From Actinobacteria bacterium IMCC26207 (GTDB taxonomy: Bacteria; Actinomycetota; Acidimicrobiia; Acidimicrobiales; Microtrichaceae), in contig LCZK01000010.1 in NCBI GenBank assembly GCA_001025035.1, positions 310,001 through 374,000 on the forward strand: a stretch of DNA of 64,000 nt, written 5' to 3'. The first letter of the stretch is position 1. Every line of letters begins with the position of its first letter. This document shows, in pieces, positions 36,255 to 44,962 of the stretch. Both the position numbers and the translations under genes were made by a program. Under the pieces are notes generated by a model, which was not told the origin of the DNA, ran no database searches, and worked only from the letters and a program-made list of their open reading frames with translations.

Positions 36255-36897
36255 AGTTGATCTGGTTTCTGCCCAAACGGTCAGACCCTGCGTCCACTCC
36301 CGGTAACTGATTCGCAAAGCTACCCACCTTCTCGGCGGCAAGCTCAGAGACGATTGCCTCGACCTCTACCCAATTGCCGGCCCGTAAGCCATCCAAATCT
36401 CGGTTATACGGCTGATCAAAAACAATCACCGTGTTGCCCCGCTCGCGCAGCGCTTCGACATTGTGAGGGGCATCCTCAACATAAGCGTCGGCCTCGATCT
36501 CTGGCTTCCGGCCAAGAAAGCAGATATCTCGATACGGGATGCTCTTCGCGTCGAGCCAGTCAACCGTGTCCGAGACTATGAGCGCATGACCCCAGTGCGT
36601 CACAAGGCGATGGGTAACGATGCGGATCCAGACTCCGGCATCAGAGAGCCGCCACAGCGCATCAGACACACCTTCCAAGGCGGGCATGTTCTTGAACATA
36701 CGGTGGTCTTGAACCGAGGTCTTATGGAGTTCCAAGAACGAGTCGCGATTCAGGCCCCATTCGGCAAAGTCCCAGCTGACTTCAGTGGTGAGCGAGTCTG
36801 CATCAACGTTGCGCTCCATGGCCACAATCCGCCGAAAGGCACTGGTGTAGTCGGCGCAGACCCCATCGAGGTCAACTCCTAGGACAAACTCGTTCAT
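36253..36897 (-). CDS. HAD-superfamily 5'-nucleotidase-like protein
   Basis: 214-residue HAD phosphatase with motif I VDLDGVCADY (nucleophile D9, acid D11), the VTHRLVTHWG motif II region, and AYVEDAPHNVEALRERG as motif IV. This NT5C-like branch contains deoxyribonucleotidases and uncharacterised phosphatases. The ATG overlaps the stop of the GT4 gene (ATGA) on the same strand, so it is coupled to glycan genes and may dephosphorylate a nucleotide by-product of glycosyl transfer (inference). It is complete and of normal length. Confidence 0.9.
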   Translation of the reverse strand: MNEFVLGVDLDGVCADYTSAFRRIVAMERNVDADSLTTEVSWDFAEWGLNRDSFLELHKTSVQDHRMFKNMPALEGVSDALWRLSDAGVWIRIVTHRLVTHWGHALIVSDTVDWLDAKSIPYRDICFLGRKPEIEADAYVEDAPHNVEALRERGNTVIVFDQPYNRDLDGLRAGNWVEVEAIVSELAAEKVGSFANQLPGVDAGSDRLGRNQIN

Positions 36898-38087
36898 GGT
36901 TTCCTCCGGCGAACTCTGCCTCGGCTGCGAGCATCCTGTGCCAGCACCTCAAAGTTGGCAATCGCAGCGTGCTCCCAGGTCAACTCGGCAGCACGATCAA
37001 GCGCCCCCTGTTGCAATTTGGCCCGCAGAGGCGAATCGGTGAGAACCTGAGTCATGGTGCCAATGAGTTCCACGTCGGAGCTCGCGAGTAGCCCGCTACG
37101 GCCAACCTCAACTGCATCTGCGTGACCAGAAATATCGGTTGCAACGGTAGGGGTTCCACAGGCGGCAGCCTCGGTCAGAGTCATTCCCCAGCCCTCGCGA
37201 ATCGAGGCCGAGGTTGCCACCCAAGCCTTTCGGTACAGGGAGCGAAGCTCCTCGTCGGTGACTCGACCGGCAAGTTGCACCCAGTCCTGAGCCTGGTGCT
37301 GCGCAATAGATTCAACAATGAGATCGCGCTCGAACCCTTCACCCACAATGACCAACTCAACATCGGGGACATTTCTGCGAACCCCCGCCATGATTCGAAT
37401 CAACCGTGGGAAGTCCTTCACAGGTGCGAGTCGACCCACGGCAACGGCAAGAGGTGTAGCGGACCGAGTTTCTCCGGGAGTAAAGAACGGGTCAACCCCG
37501 GGGGTGATGACCGTGACCTTGTCTGCATCAAAACCCAAGTCCTCTACAAGTTCTTTCTTGGAAGATGGGGAGAGTGTCACGATGGGTTGATGGCGATAGA
37601 AGGGTGGAGCGATTTTCTCCTCGATTGCCACCCCCACCTTTGCCACGGGACCTGGCAAGGTCATACCCCACATGGGGCCATGCACATGGTGTAGCCAGAT
37701 GGCACGGGGACCCCGCCACCAGATGGGCGAACCAAAGGGCATGCCATTCCAGATTTCAATGAGACCATCACATGGCCCAAGGCGACCTGTTATTTCGGCC
37801 AGCGCAGAGCGCGGAAAGACTCCGTATCTGCCAGCCTTGCGAGACACGGTGTAGCCATCTCTTACGGTGCTGCTTGGCTGACCCACAGCTGCCGAAGTAC
37901 GCATCGTGACCTGCACACCGCTCTGCGCCCAGATAGACGCGATGTTGTGGGCGTGTACTTCTGATCCGCCTGCTTCTTCATCGTCAAGGTCTCGCCATCC
38001 CAGCATGTGGACGTGTCGTAGCCCAGCAGCTTCAGCCAAGTCCGATATGGCTTTGATGGTGGTATCGCTAGCGACCGGAGTCTGCAC
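36894..38087 (-). CDS. Family 4 glycosyltransferase
   Basis: 397-residue GT-B fold enzyme. The N-terminal domain has GGSEVHAHNIASIWAQSG; the donor domain has VITPGVDPFFTPGE, AVAVGRLAPVKDFPRLI, GRVTDEEL and the E-x7-E motif EGWGMTLTE within SIREGWGMTLTEAAACGTP. It should transfer a sugar from a nucleotide donor at the cytoplasmic membrane face; sugar unknown. The GTG at 38087 has GGAGA nine bases upstream. The HAD gene overlaps its stop. It is divergent from the methyltransferase gene, 111 bases away. Confidence 0.93.
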   Translation of the reverse strand: MQTPVASDTTIKAISDLAEAAGLRHVHMLGWRDLDDEEAGGSEVHAHNIASIWAQSGVQVTMRTSAAVGQPSSTVRDGYTVSRKAGRYGVFPRSALAEITGRLGPCDGLIEIWNGMPFGSPIWWRGPRAIWLHHVHGPMWGMTLPGPVAKVGVAIEEKIAPPFYRHQPIVTLSPSSKKELVEDLGFDADKVTVITPGVDPFFTPGETRSATPLAVAVGRLAPVKDFPRLIRIMAGVRRNVPDVELVIVGEGFERDLIVESIAQHQAQDWVQLAGRVTDEELRSLYRKAWVATSASIREGWGMTLTEAAACGTPTVATDISGHADAVEVGRSGLLASSDVELIGTMTQVLTDSPLRAKLQQGALDRAAELTWEHAAIANFEVLAQDARSRGRVRRRKP

Positions 38088-38198
38088 GAGTTGAATCTCC
38101 AGATGCTGGCTGTGGCCTGAGTTGAAGCAGGCTCACGAGAAGAGGTCAGGTTGGCACCTATGCTATCTCCCGGTCACTAGTACACATGCGGAGGACCC

Positions 38199-38981
38199 TT
38201 GAAGCTCACCGGAGAACGGCCCATGGAGGGCCAGACCCCAGATTCGTTGTTGGCGCTGCACGCGGCTGGGTATCGAGAAGTCCGAGCGCGGGTCGGGTCG
38301 GGTCGAATGTTGGACTTGGGCTGTGGCCTAGCTGACGGAACGGTTGGTTTTGCAGCTGCTGATCGCATGCTCATTGGTGTTGACTACGACCAAGAGACTG
38401 CAGCGAGCGCTGTGAGACTGCACCCAGATGTTGACCTGCGGACAGTCTGTAGCGACGGAGCAAAGCTGCCACTGCGAACTGCTTCCTTTGATGATGTGTG
38501 TTCCTCACACCTGATTGAGCATTTTGTCGACCCCGAGTTCCACGTAGCCGAGGTTGCCCGGGTGCTCTCCGATGACGGGCGAGCATTCTTTCTGACTCCA
38601 AATGAGCCAGCCGATTTTGAGAACCCGTACCACGTGTATCTGTTTTCTCCAGAAGATCTTCAAGCCATGCTCGGTCGGCATTTCAATACCGTCACCATCA
38701 TGGGCCTCGATGCCACCCCAGAGGTGAAGGCCGACTTTGAGAAGCGCCGAGCCATGGCCAACAAACTTCTGCGGCTCGACCCGTTTGGGATCCGTCACAA
38801 GCTGCCCCGTTCGGCCTTTGTGTGGCTGCACGCAACGGGACGTCGCGTGGCCTACCGGTTTACTAACACCGAGCAAGTAGGCGGTCAGTCGGGCATCACC
38901 GATGCAGAGTTCTTCACTACCGACGACATCGATGCGTCCACCTTGGTGCTCATTGCTGTGGCCGAGAACCCGAAGCGCTAG
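38199..38981 (+). CDS. Class I SAM-dependent methyltransferase
   Basis: 260-residue methyltransferase. The SAM-binding motif is MLDLGCGLADGTVGF, with IGVDYD as the second acidic motif and CSSHLIEHFVDPEFHVAEVARVL (split) as the Methyltransf_11 core. The TTG at 38199 has GGAGG four bases upstream and gives the KLTGERPMEG N-terminus, matching the L-T-G-E-R opening common in sugar-cluster methyltransferases. Its context points to methylation of an envelope glycan or lipid-linked sugar (inference). It converges with the AftD-like gene, three bases apart. Confidence 0.9.
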   Translation: MKLTGERPMEGQTPDSLLALHAAGYREVRARVGSGRMLDLGCGLADGTVGFAAADRMLIGVDYDQETAASAVRLHPDVDLRTVCSDGAKLPLRTASFDDVCSSHLIEHFVDPEFHVAEVARVLSDDGRAFFLTPNEPADFENPYHVYLFSPEDLQAMLGRHFNTVTIMGLDATPEVKADFEKRRAMANKLLRLDPFGIRHKLPRSAFVWLHATGRRVAYRFTNTEQVGGQSGITDAEFFTTDDIDASTLVLIAVAENPKR

Positions 38982-38984
38982 GAA

Positions 38985-41900
38985 CTATTCCTCTTTGGAG
39001 CGCACATCCGACACAGTGTGTCGATTTTCCGCTCCAGACGCGTCGGTCGGAGCTTGCACAGTTGAGCGGAGGCCGTCAACGGCGACATCCACTGCAAGCA
39101 GAACAATGGCAAGGATTCCCCAACTGTGGGTGATCTCAAACCACTTCGCCCAATCAAAGTCCAAGCGGTAGCCGTTGAGACCTTGCTTCAGCAGAATGAA
39201 GGCAAAGGCGGCACCGAGCACGCCGACTGTGGCCAGTCGCAGGATGAACTGCCCCCGAGGAATCAGGGCTGCAACCAGCGTAAGAGCCACAACCACGAGT
39301 GCTACCCAAACCCCGGCAACGAAGAATGCAAGTAGCCCAGCACAGAGCGTCGCGACTGCAGCGATCTTTGGACTCAGGGCCGGCCCATCCGCCTGCAGGG
39401 GCGACGCATACATCGGGGTCATCTCTAGGGCCGCAGCAGCGGGGGAGTCGCCAGCTGTGGAGTCGCCAGCTTTGGAGTTGTGGCGGCGGCCACCGAAGAT
39501 GAGCAGACCAAGACACAGAAGCACGCCTAGGGCCGACAGGGCGAGTCCTGCCCAGACCAGTCGCTGCGGAGTCCAGGTGATGTGCACCGTGGCGTTCTCG
39601 CCTACTTGAGCAGGGTCAACTCGCCATCCGTTGGCATAGCCATTGATCAAGGTGGGTGGGCCCAGGTCTTTGCCTGTAGAGGTTTTTGCAGCCCAGCCTG
39701 GCCCGTAGCTTTGCCCAAGAACAACCCAATAGGGGTTCTTTGCAGAGGTGGTGCTGATCTCGTAAGTGTTGCGTCCCTTGCGGTCAGTTGTTGAGTCAGG
39801 CGGAGTTGGACCTGGGTCCGGGGGAGACTGCAGTGTGTCAACGCCGGCACCTCCACCAGGGGCAGATGACAGGATCACCATGTCCACATCAAAGCCAGTG
39901 GTAGCACCCGGCGCAGTCTGCAGCAGGGTTTCAGCAGCGGGAAGAGCCACGGGTTCTAACGGGGAACCACAGGACTGTATGGTCAAAGATGAACTAGATA
40001 GCGCCGCATTGACAGTCCCTACTACAAGTTGCGGCACTGGTCGATCACCGATGGTGACCAGGTCAGTGCGACACGATGTTGGCAGCGCTGCATCAGGTTC
40101 TGGGGCAGTAACCCCGGGCAGGTTGATCTCAGCGATGCCTACCGGTAGAACAGTCTCGCCACCGCCAAACCAATCAGTCGAGGTTGCCTGATGCACTGCG
40201 TCGATAGTGATGCGAAAGGTGCTGCCCGTGATTGGCGCAATCGGAACGGTGAGCTGTTTTGTGGTTCCCCGTGCCGCACCTGAGCCCAGCGAAGTGCGCG
40301 TCATGATTGCCTTGACCGGAGCAGCACCATCAGCCGAGATTGATAGCTCGGTAGGAATCGAATGCTTCCCATCAGCGATGACTGCGAGCGTCAGTTCATT
40401 CAGCGTGACTGGCTGAGGGTAGGTGTACTGCATCCACTGAAGCGGGCCGTTGACGGGGGTCTGATAGGCCGTGCTCAAATCGCCATCCACTGCAGTGGAG
40501 GCACGCGACCCGGGGTCGGCAGGTAAGCGAGCAGAAGATATCGCGGTGACTCCGCCTTGGGTCGCATCAGGCAAGCCGATGATCTGGTCGATGCGCTCAT
40601 CGGGAAGACTTGCAGTCATGCGAACTCGCCCAAAGGGGGTGAAGGCACGGGGGGCAGGCCCAGAAACAACGCGCCGCATGATTGGTTCTTCATCCGAGGC
40701 AATGACGTCGCCCGGATTAGCCGCTCGGCGCGTGAACACATAGCTCAACTGCTGCGAGATGGACTCAGGCCCGGCTACATCGAGCAGGTCTGTGGGTGGG
40801 CGGACGACTTCGGTGATAGGTCCGAGACCCGGAATGGTGACTTCTGCGAAACCAACACCTGAGGTGCCGCGGTAGGTGGGCATCTCGCCGCGATCGGTTC
40901 CGTCCACGGTCAGGCGCAAGGTGCTAAAGCTGCGATTGGGGAACTGGATTCTTTGCCCCGGAGCGACTTGTGAGGTTTGGTCCAAGGTTGCAGAGATCGG
41001 GTCGCCGCCATCGAAGCTGAGTTGCAACTCGGTGATGTAACGATTGGCTCCACCTTGGACCTGTAACAAGTTGATGAAATCGGTGGTGACGGGCTTGTCT
41101 AGGGTGATCTCGAGGAACTCGTCGACTGGGTTAGCAAAGGCAGCAACACGCCATGCAGTAAGTGGGTCGCCATCTAGTGCATTGACGGCCCGGTCACCCG
41201 CTGTATAGGTCACGCCATTTCCATATGTTGAAGCAGCAACGGTTGCGCCGCCACGCTGCTCGACCACTGTGCGTTGGTCATCTCCAGCATCTGGGAAGAC
41301 CTCAAGGCGATTATCTGTGTTGTCCTTCACGAGCGGAATTTCGCCGACGCGCTCGGTATAGCCGTCATTGTCTCGAACAGCACCCCATCGTCTTGCCTGC
41401 TTGCGGTTTGTGTCAGTCACGATGAGTTCGGAGTTTGGTTCCGAAATCTGGCTCTGCAGGGCTGAAGTATCTCCAGCGAATGAGGCTGAATAAAAAATTG
41501 GGCGGTCTACTTGCAAGCCACCAGAGGCTGCGAAATTGACTAACCCAGCAGCATTTCCAGCAAGCAAGGTTGGCCCCTGTGCTTGAACAGTTCGCAGGAT
41601 TGGGCGTGAGTCCTGAACGCGAAACAACGTCACCGGAGCAGGATCAGGCGCCGTGCTAGGCGTGTTGAACTCAAGCTCGTCATCGAGTGGCAGTTGCTCC
41701 GTCGGAGTATTCGCAACCGCGCTACCGAACTGGGCAAAAGGGTCGATTCCGGGTGCCTCTTTGAGCTGCTCAAAAGTTACTCGCGGGCGGGGAGTGCGGA
41801 ATCTCTCTTGTTGTAGGTCGGCTCGCAACAAAATGTCCCCTACGCCCAGCAAGCGAGCAAGCGGTGCAATGGCAGACGGTTCCACGCGGCCGGATTGAAA

Positions 41901-43430
41901 CGGCAGATCGAAATCGTTGAGGAAATTGGCCGAGGCGGGGGATCCGTAGGGAATCAACTCTCGGGCTGCGTACTCGCGGTCAGTCAGGCCTGGGGTAATC
42001 GGGTCAACAGTGTTGCCCCAACGGTAAGAAGCAAAATCGGTTCCCGGCACCTCGAGCACTCGAGTGTCCAAGTCCCCGGCATCAAGAGCATCAGCGGCCT
42101 GCAGCCAATATTCGGGGACATCTTCTTTGCGGTCAAGGTTGCGATCCACCATCAAACCCTGGAACAAGGGCAGTTGGTTCAAGCAGATCAGCAGGAGTAG
42201 AGCGCCTGCTGCGAACCGATGCCAGGTTGGCCGCCAAGCGCTCAGAGCCGCTATGGCAGCCCCAAGAAACACCGCTAGGCCCAAAGCTATGAGTGGTACT
42301 GCTCGCGGAGTTGACCGGAAAGACAATCCAAGGTCGCCCCGTGTAAACGCCTTAAATATGCCGCCATAGGGTGAGGGCGAGTCCCAAGGGTGAGCACCAA
42401 CACCAATGACCAGGCCAACAAGAACTACGGAGGCAAAAAAGATTCGGTGCCGGAAACGAGTCAGTACTGCTGCAGCGACAGCGAGAAGTGGGATCGCAAA
42501 CGACAGCGAAATGAGTAGGGGAGACTCGATATATGCACGAGATGCCTGAGTCCAGGGCCCAAGACCATCGGTACCGTAAAAGAACCAATAGCCCAAACCC
42601 CGCAGCAGTTCTGGTGCGAGCGCAGCGTTTGCCACTGTCTCATAGGCTTCGGTGTAGCGCAGGATAGGTATCCCGTGCTCGCCTTGGGTGAGTAGACCCA
42701 CCACCCACCAGATCGATGTAATCACGGTCAGCAGCGTTATCTTTCCGGCAGTCTTCAGTGCGCGAACAAAGCTGACTTCACGCTCAATAAAGGTGGCGTA
42801 GATAAACCACATCATTGGAGCAACCATGACTAACAACAGCGAGGTTGCATTCACTCCACCCACTGTCAACGCGACCAGTGCGAACAGAGCGGGAGTGCGC
42901 CAATCGTTTCGGCGTAGGGAACGTGCCGCCAAGCCAATGAGCCAAGGAAGGCCCGCAAACGGGAGCAGAATCACAGAGATTCGAGCTCCATAGTTGATCA
43001 GGTACGGACTCAGCGCGTAGGCAAATGAGGCAACTGTTACTCCCGCAGAACGCCAGCGCAGCTCACGGAGCATGAACCTCATGCCCAAGCCGGCCATCAG
43101 AATGATTGAACCTAGCCAGATTCGCTGTGCTACCCAATCGGGTAAACCCAGAGACTGCATCACGAAGTAGTACGGGCCCATCGGCCAGAGGTAACCGATG
43201 TTTTGATGTGTCACCGTGCCAAGGCCGATGTTTGGGTCCCACATGTACGGCGCCCGTGACAGCAGGCGTCCCGGATTCAGGTAGAGATAGGTCTTGGTGT
43301 CGGCTCCGACCATTCCGGGCTTGGTGAGCAGTAGCGGGACATAGCTCACGATGGCAAGCAGGATCGCCCCAAGAGGGACCGGGTGCCCAGCAATCCAACC
43401 ACGTACGCGGCTTGTAGAAACAGTAGTCAT
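38985..43430 (-). CDS. aftD: AftD-like alpha-(1->3)-arabinofuranosyltransferase (DUF3367)
   Basis: 1481-residue polytopic GT-C protein. The N-terminal third has many membrane helices with the short D-T-K-T-Y-L-Y loop after the first helix (GADTKTYLYLNPGR), typical of DUF3367. The middle carries two discoidin-like carbohydrate-binding modules (ALDGDPLTAWRVAAF and AVDGDLSTAYQTPV with DEFLEITLDKPV and WMQYTYPQPV). The last ~200 residues are again membrane helices. Mycobacterial AftD adds branching arabinofuranose from decaprenyl-phospho-arabinose. The ATG at 43430 starts MTTVSTSRVRG; a frame open to 43499 would overlap the divergent promoter. A 15-bp tandem repeat encodes part of the C-terminal region. 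Confidence 0.9.
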   Translation of the reverse strand: MTTVSTSRVRGWIAGHPVPLGAILLAIVSYVPLLLTKPGMVGADTKTYLYLNPGRLLSRAPYMWDPNIGLGTVTHQNIGYLWPMGPYYFVMQSLGLPDWVAQRIWLGSIILMAGLGMRFMLRELRWRSAGVTVASFAYALSPYLINYGARISVILLPFAGLPWLIGLAARSLRRNDWRTPALFALVALTVGGVNATSLLLVMVAPMMWFIYATFIEREVSFVRALKTAGKITLLTVITSIWWVVGLLTQGEHGIPILRYTEAYETVANAALAPELLRGLGYWFFYGTDGLGPWTQASRAYIESPLLISLSFAIPLLAVAAAVLTRFRHRIFFASVVLVGLVIGVGAHPWDSPSPYGGIFKAFTRGDLGLSFRSTPRAVPLIALGLAVFLGAAIAALSAWRPTWHRFAAGALLLLICLNQLPLFQGLMVDRNLDRKEDVPEYWLQAADALDAGDLDTRVLEVPGTDFASYRWGNTVDPITPGLTDREYAARELIPYGSPASANFLNDFDLPFQSGRVEPSAIAPLARLLGVGDILLRADLQQERFRTPRPRVTFEQLKEAPGIDPFAQFGSAVANTPTEQLPLDDELEFNTPSTAPDPAPVTLFRVQDSRPILRTVQAQGPTLLAGNAAGLVNFAASGGLQVDRPIFYSASFAGDTSALQSQISEPNSELIVTDTNRKQARRWGAVRDNDGYTERVGEIPLVKDNTDNRLEVFPDAGDDQRTVVEQRGGATVAASTYGNGVTYTAGDRAVNALDGDPLTAWRVAAFANPVDEFLEITLDKPVTTDFINLLQVQGGANRYITELQLSFDGGDPISATLDQTSQVAPGQRIQFPNRSFSTLRLTVDGTDRGEMPTYRGTSGVGFAEVTIPGLGPITEVVRPPTDLLDVAGPESISQQLSYVFTRRAANPGDVIASDEEPIMRRVVSGPAPRAFTPFGRVRMTASLPDERIDQIIGLPDATQGGVTAISSARLPADPGSRASTAVDGDLSTAYQTPVNGPLQWMQYTYPQPVTLNELTLAVIADGKHSIPTELSISADGAAPVKAIMTRTSLGSGAARGTTKQLTVPIAPITGSTFRITIDAVHQATSTDWFGGGETVLPVGIAEINLPGVTAPEPDAALPTSCRTDLVTIGDRPVPQLVVGTVNAALSSSSLTIQSCGSPLEPVALPAAETLLQTAPGATTGFDVDMVILSSAPGGGAGVDTLQSPPDPGPTPPDSTTDRKGRNTYEISTTSAKNPYWVVLGQSYGPGWAAKTSTGKDLGPPTLINGYANGWRVDPAQVGENATVHITWTPQRLVWAGLALSALGVLLCLGLLIFGGRRHNSKAGDSTAGDSPAAAALEMTPMYASPLQADGPALSPKIAAVATLCAGLLAFFVAGVWVALVVVALTLVAALIPRGQFILRLATVGVLGAAFAFILLKQGLNGYRLDFDWAKWFEITHSWGILAIVLLAVDVAVDGLRSTVQAPTDASGAENRHTVSDVRSKEE
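39442..39471. repeat. 15-bp tandem duplication in the aftD-like gene
   Basis: GGGGAGTCGCCAGCT (39442-39456) and GTGGAGTCGCCAGCT (39457-39471), with a decayed third copy after them; they encode Ala-Gly-Asp-Ser repeats in a loop between membrane helices. Confidence 0.85.
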
Positions 43431-43501
43431 GGTCAGAGGTAGATCGTACCGGTACTCGCTCGCTCCCTGTGGCCTCAAGGCCCAGCAACTAACCTGCAAA
43501 C

Positions 43502-44962
43502 GTGCATTCGGCTACACAGGACAGTGCTCCGCTTTCCCCCGAGGTAGCCGATGGGTCGGGGAACTCGTACAGCAACGCTGACCATGCGCTCAGTGAGTCT
43601 CGGGCGGCGGTAGGAGTAGGTCTGATCGCCGCTGGGCTACGAGCCATGTGGGTTCTACTCGCTGCTCGCACCCCGGTTGGGTTGTCCGATCCCTATGTGT
43701 ATCTGAGTGCTGCTGCTTCGCTGTCCGAAGGGAATGGCTACGCCTCGTTATTGGGTAGACCTACTGCTTACTATCCACCCGGCTACCCCATGTTCGTGGC
43801 CTTAGTACAACGAGTCTCTGAGCTCATCGGTCAGGGGCCAAGGTTGATTCTGGTTCTGGGCCTGGCCCAAGCAGTTCTTGGAGGTATTGGCGCCGCTGCA
43901 TTGGTCATAGCTGGCAATCGACTTCGACCGGGTACTTGGTTGGGAGTGGTAGCAGGACTGCTTTTTGCCTTCTGGCCAAACCTGATTATTCATTCGGGTC
44001 TCGTGCTGTCAGAGTCCCTTTATTTGTCCGCTTTTTGCGTGTTACTCGCAGCGCTGTGTGTCTGGACATGCAGCTCAGGGGCGAGAAGCCGCAAGAACTC
44101 AGTCTTCTTAATCTCAGCCGTTCTGGGGGCAACAGCGCTCTGTACCCTGGTGCGTCCTCAGTCCGTTGCGGTGCTCCTGCCGGCCGCCGGCCTGGGTTGG
44201 CTGCTGGGTGGTCTGGGTTGGCGCGTCGCACTGCGCGGTGTGGCGCTGCTGGTCTTGGGAATGCTGATAGCCATTTTGCCTTGGACTCTGCGCAACGCTC
44301 TGGTGATGAACGCGTTCGTTCCCATGTCGACAAATACTGGAGATAACTTTTGTATTGGATTCCATGACGGAGCTACAGGAGGGTTCAGCATTGCAGCGGC
44401 CTGTGCGACTCGCGGCAACTACACCGACGGACCAGAGATTGAAGTTGCGCGTGACGGCGAGTTGCGGGCTCGGACCCTTCGATGGATTGCAGAACACCCT
44501 GGTGCCATTCCCGCTCTGAGCTTCCAAAAATTGCAGATCACTATGAGCCATGATGCTGATGCCGTGTTTGCCTTTGAGTCCTACGGCGCAGACGCTCATT
44601 TGAGCAACAGTGAACGCTCGTTGTTGAACTGGGTTTGCAATGTTTATTACTGGGCTTTGAGTCTGCTGGCCTTGGTTGGGGTGGCGCTGGTGCTGCGTGA
44701 CTGGCGCGCCGCGAACAAGTCGTCTGCGCTCCTGCGACAGACGAGTTACGGCTTAGTTCTGGTAGGTATCTGCCTGTTCGGTGCGCTCTTGCCGGTGCTG
44801 TTTTTTGGTCATGAGCGATTCAAGATTCCGATCCTCCCGTGCGTGGCACTGCTCGCAGCGCTCACCCTTCATACTTTCTTCCGCAGGAACCCGGACGGAA
44901 GCACCCAAGAATCTCAGCGGGATCTGGCCTCCGAAACCGCTGAGCAAGAAGCCAGACAATGA
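43502..44962 (+). CDS. Polytopic GT-C glycosyltransferase (PMT/ArnT-like)
   Basis: 486-residue membrane protein. After the first helix comes GLSDPYVYLSAAASLSEGNGY, then YYPPGYPMF, the acidic loop and PPGYP motif of polyprenol-phosphate-sugar-dependent GT-C enzymes. About ten more hydrophobic segments follow, with an extracytoplasmic stretch NTGDNFCIGFHDGATGGFS. Donor would be a polyprenyl-phosphate sugar, acceptor unknown. The GTG at 43502 lies 71 bases from the divergent aftD-like start and has only a weak ribosome site. Its stop overlaps the next gene (ATGA). Confidence 0.85.
   Translation: MHSATQDSAPLSPEVADGSGNSYSNADHALSESRAAVGVGLIAAGLRAMWVLLAARTPVGLSDPYVYLSAAASLSEGNGYASLLGRPTAYYPPGYPMFVALVQRVSELIGQGPRLILVLGLAQAVLGGIGAAALVIAGNRLRPGTWLGVVAGLLFAFWPNLIIHSGLVLSESLYLSAFCVLLAALCVWTCSSGARSRKNSVFLISAVLGATALCTLVRPQSVAVLLPAAGLGWLLGGLGWRVALRGVALLVLGMLIAILPWTLRNALVMNAFVPMSTNTGDNFCIGFHDGATGGFSIAAACATRGNYTDGPEIEVARDGELRARTLRWIAEHPGAIPALSFQKLQITMSHDADAVFAFESYGADAHLSNSERSLLNWVCNVYYWALSLLALVGVALVLRDWRAANKSSALLRQTSYGLVLVGICLFGALLPVLFFGHERFKIPILPCVALLAALTLHTFFRRNPDGSTQESQRDLASETAEQEARQ

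Noticed and set aside
43446..43455. Palindrome GTACCGGTAC between aftD-like and GT-C genes
   Set aside because: Ten bases without spacer, easily due to chance; no supporting context.
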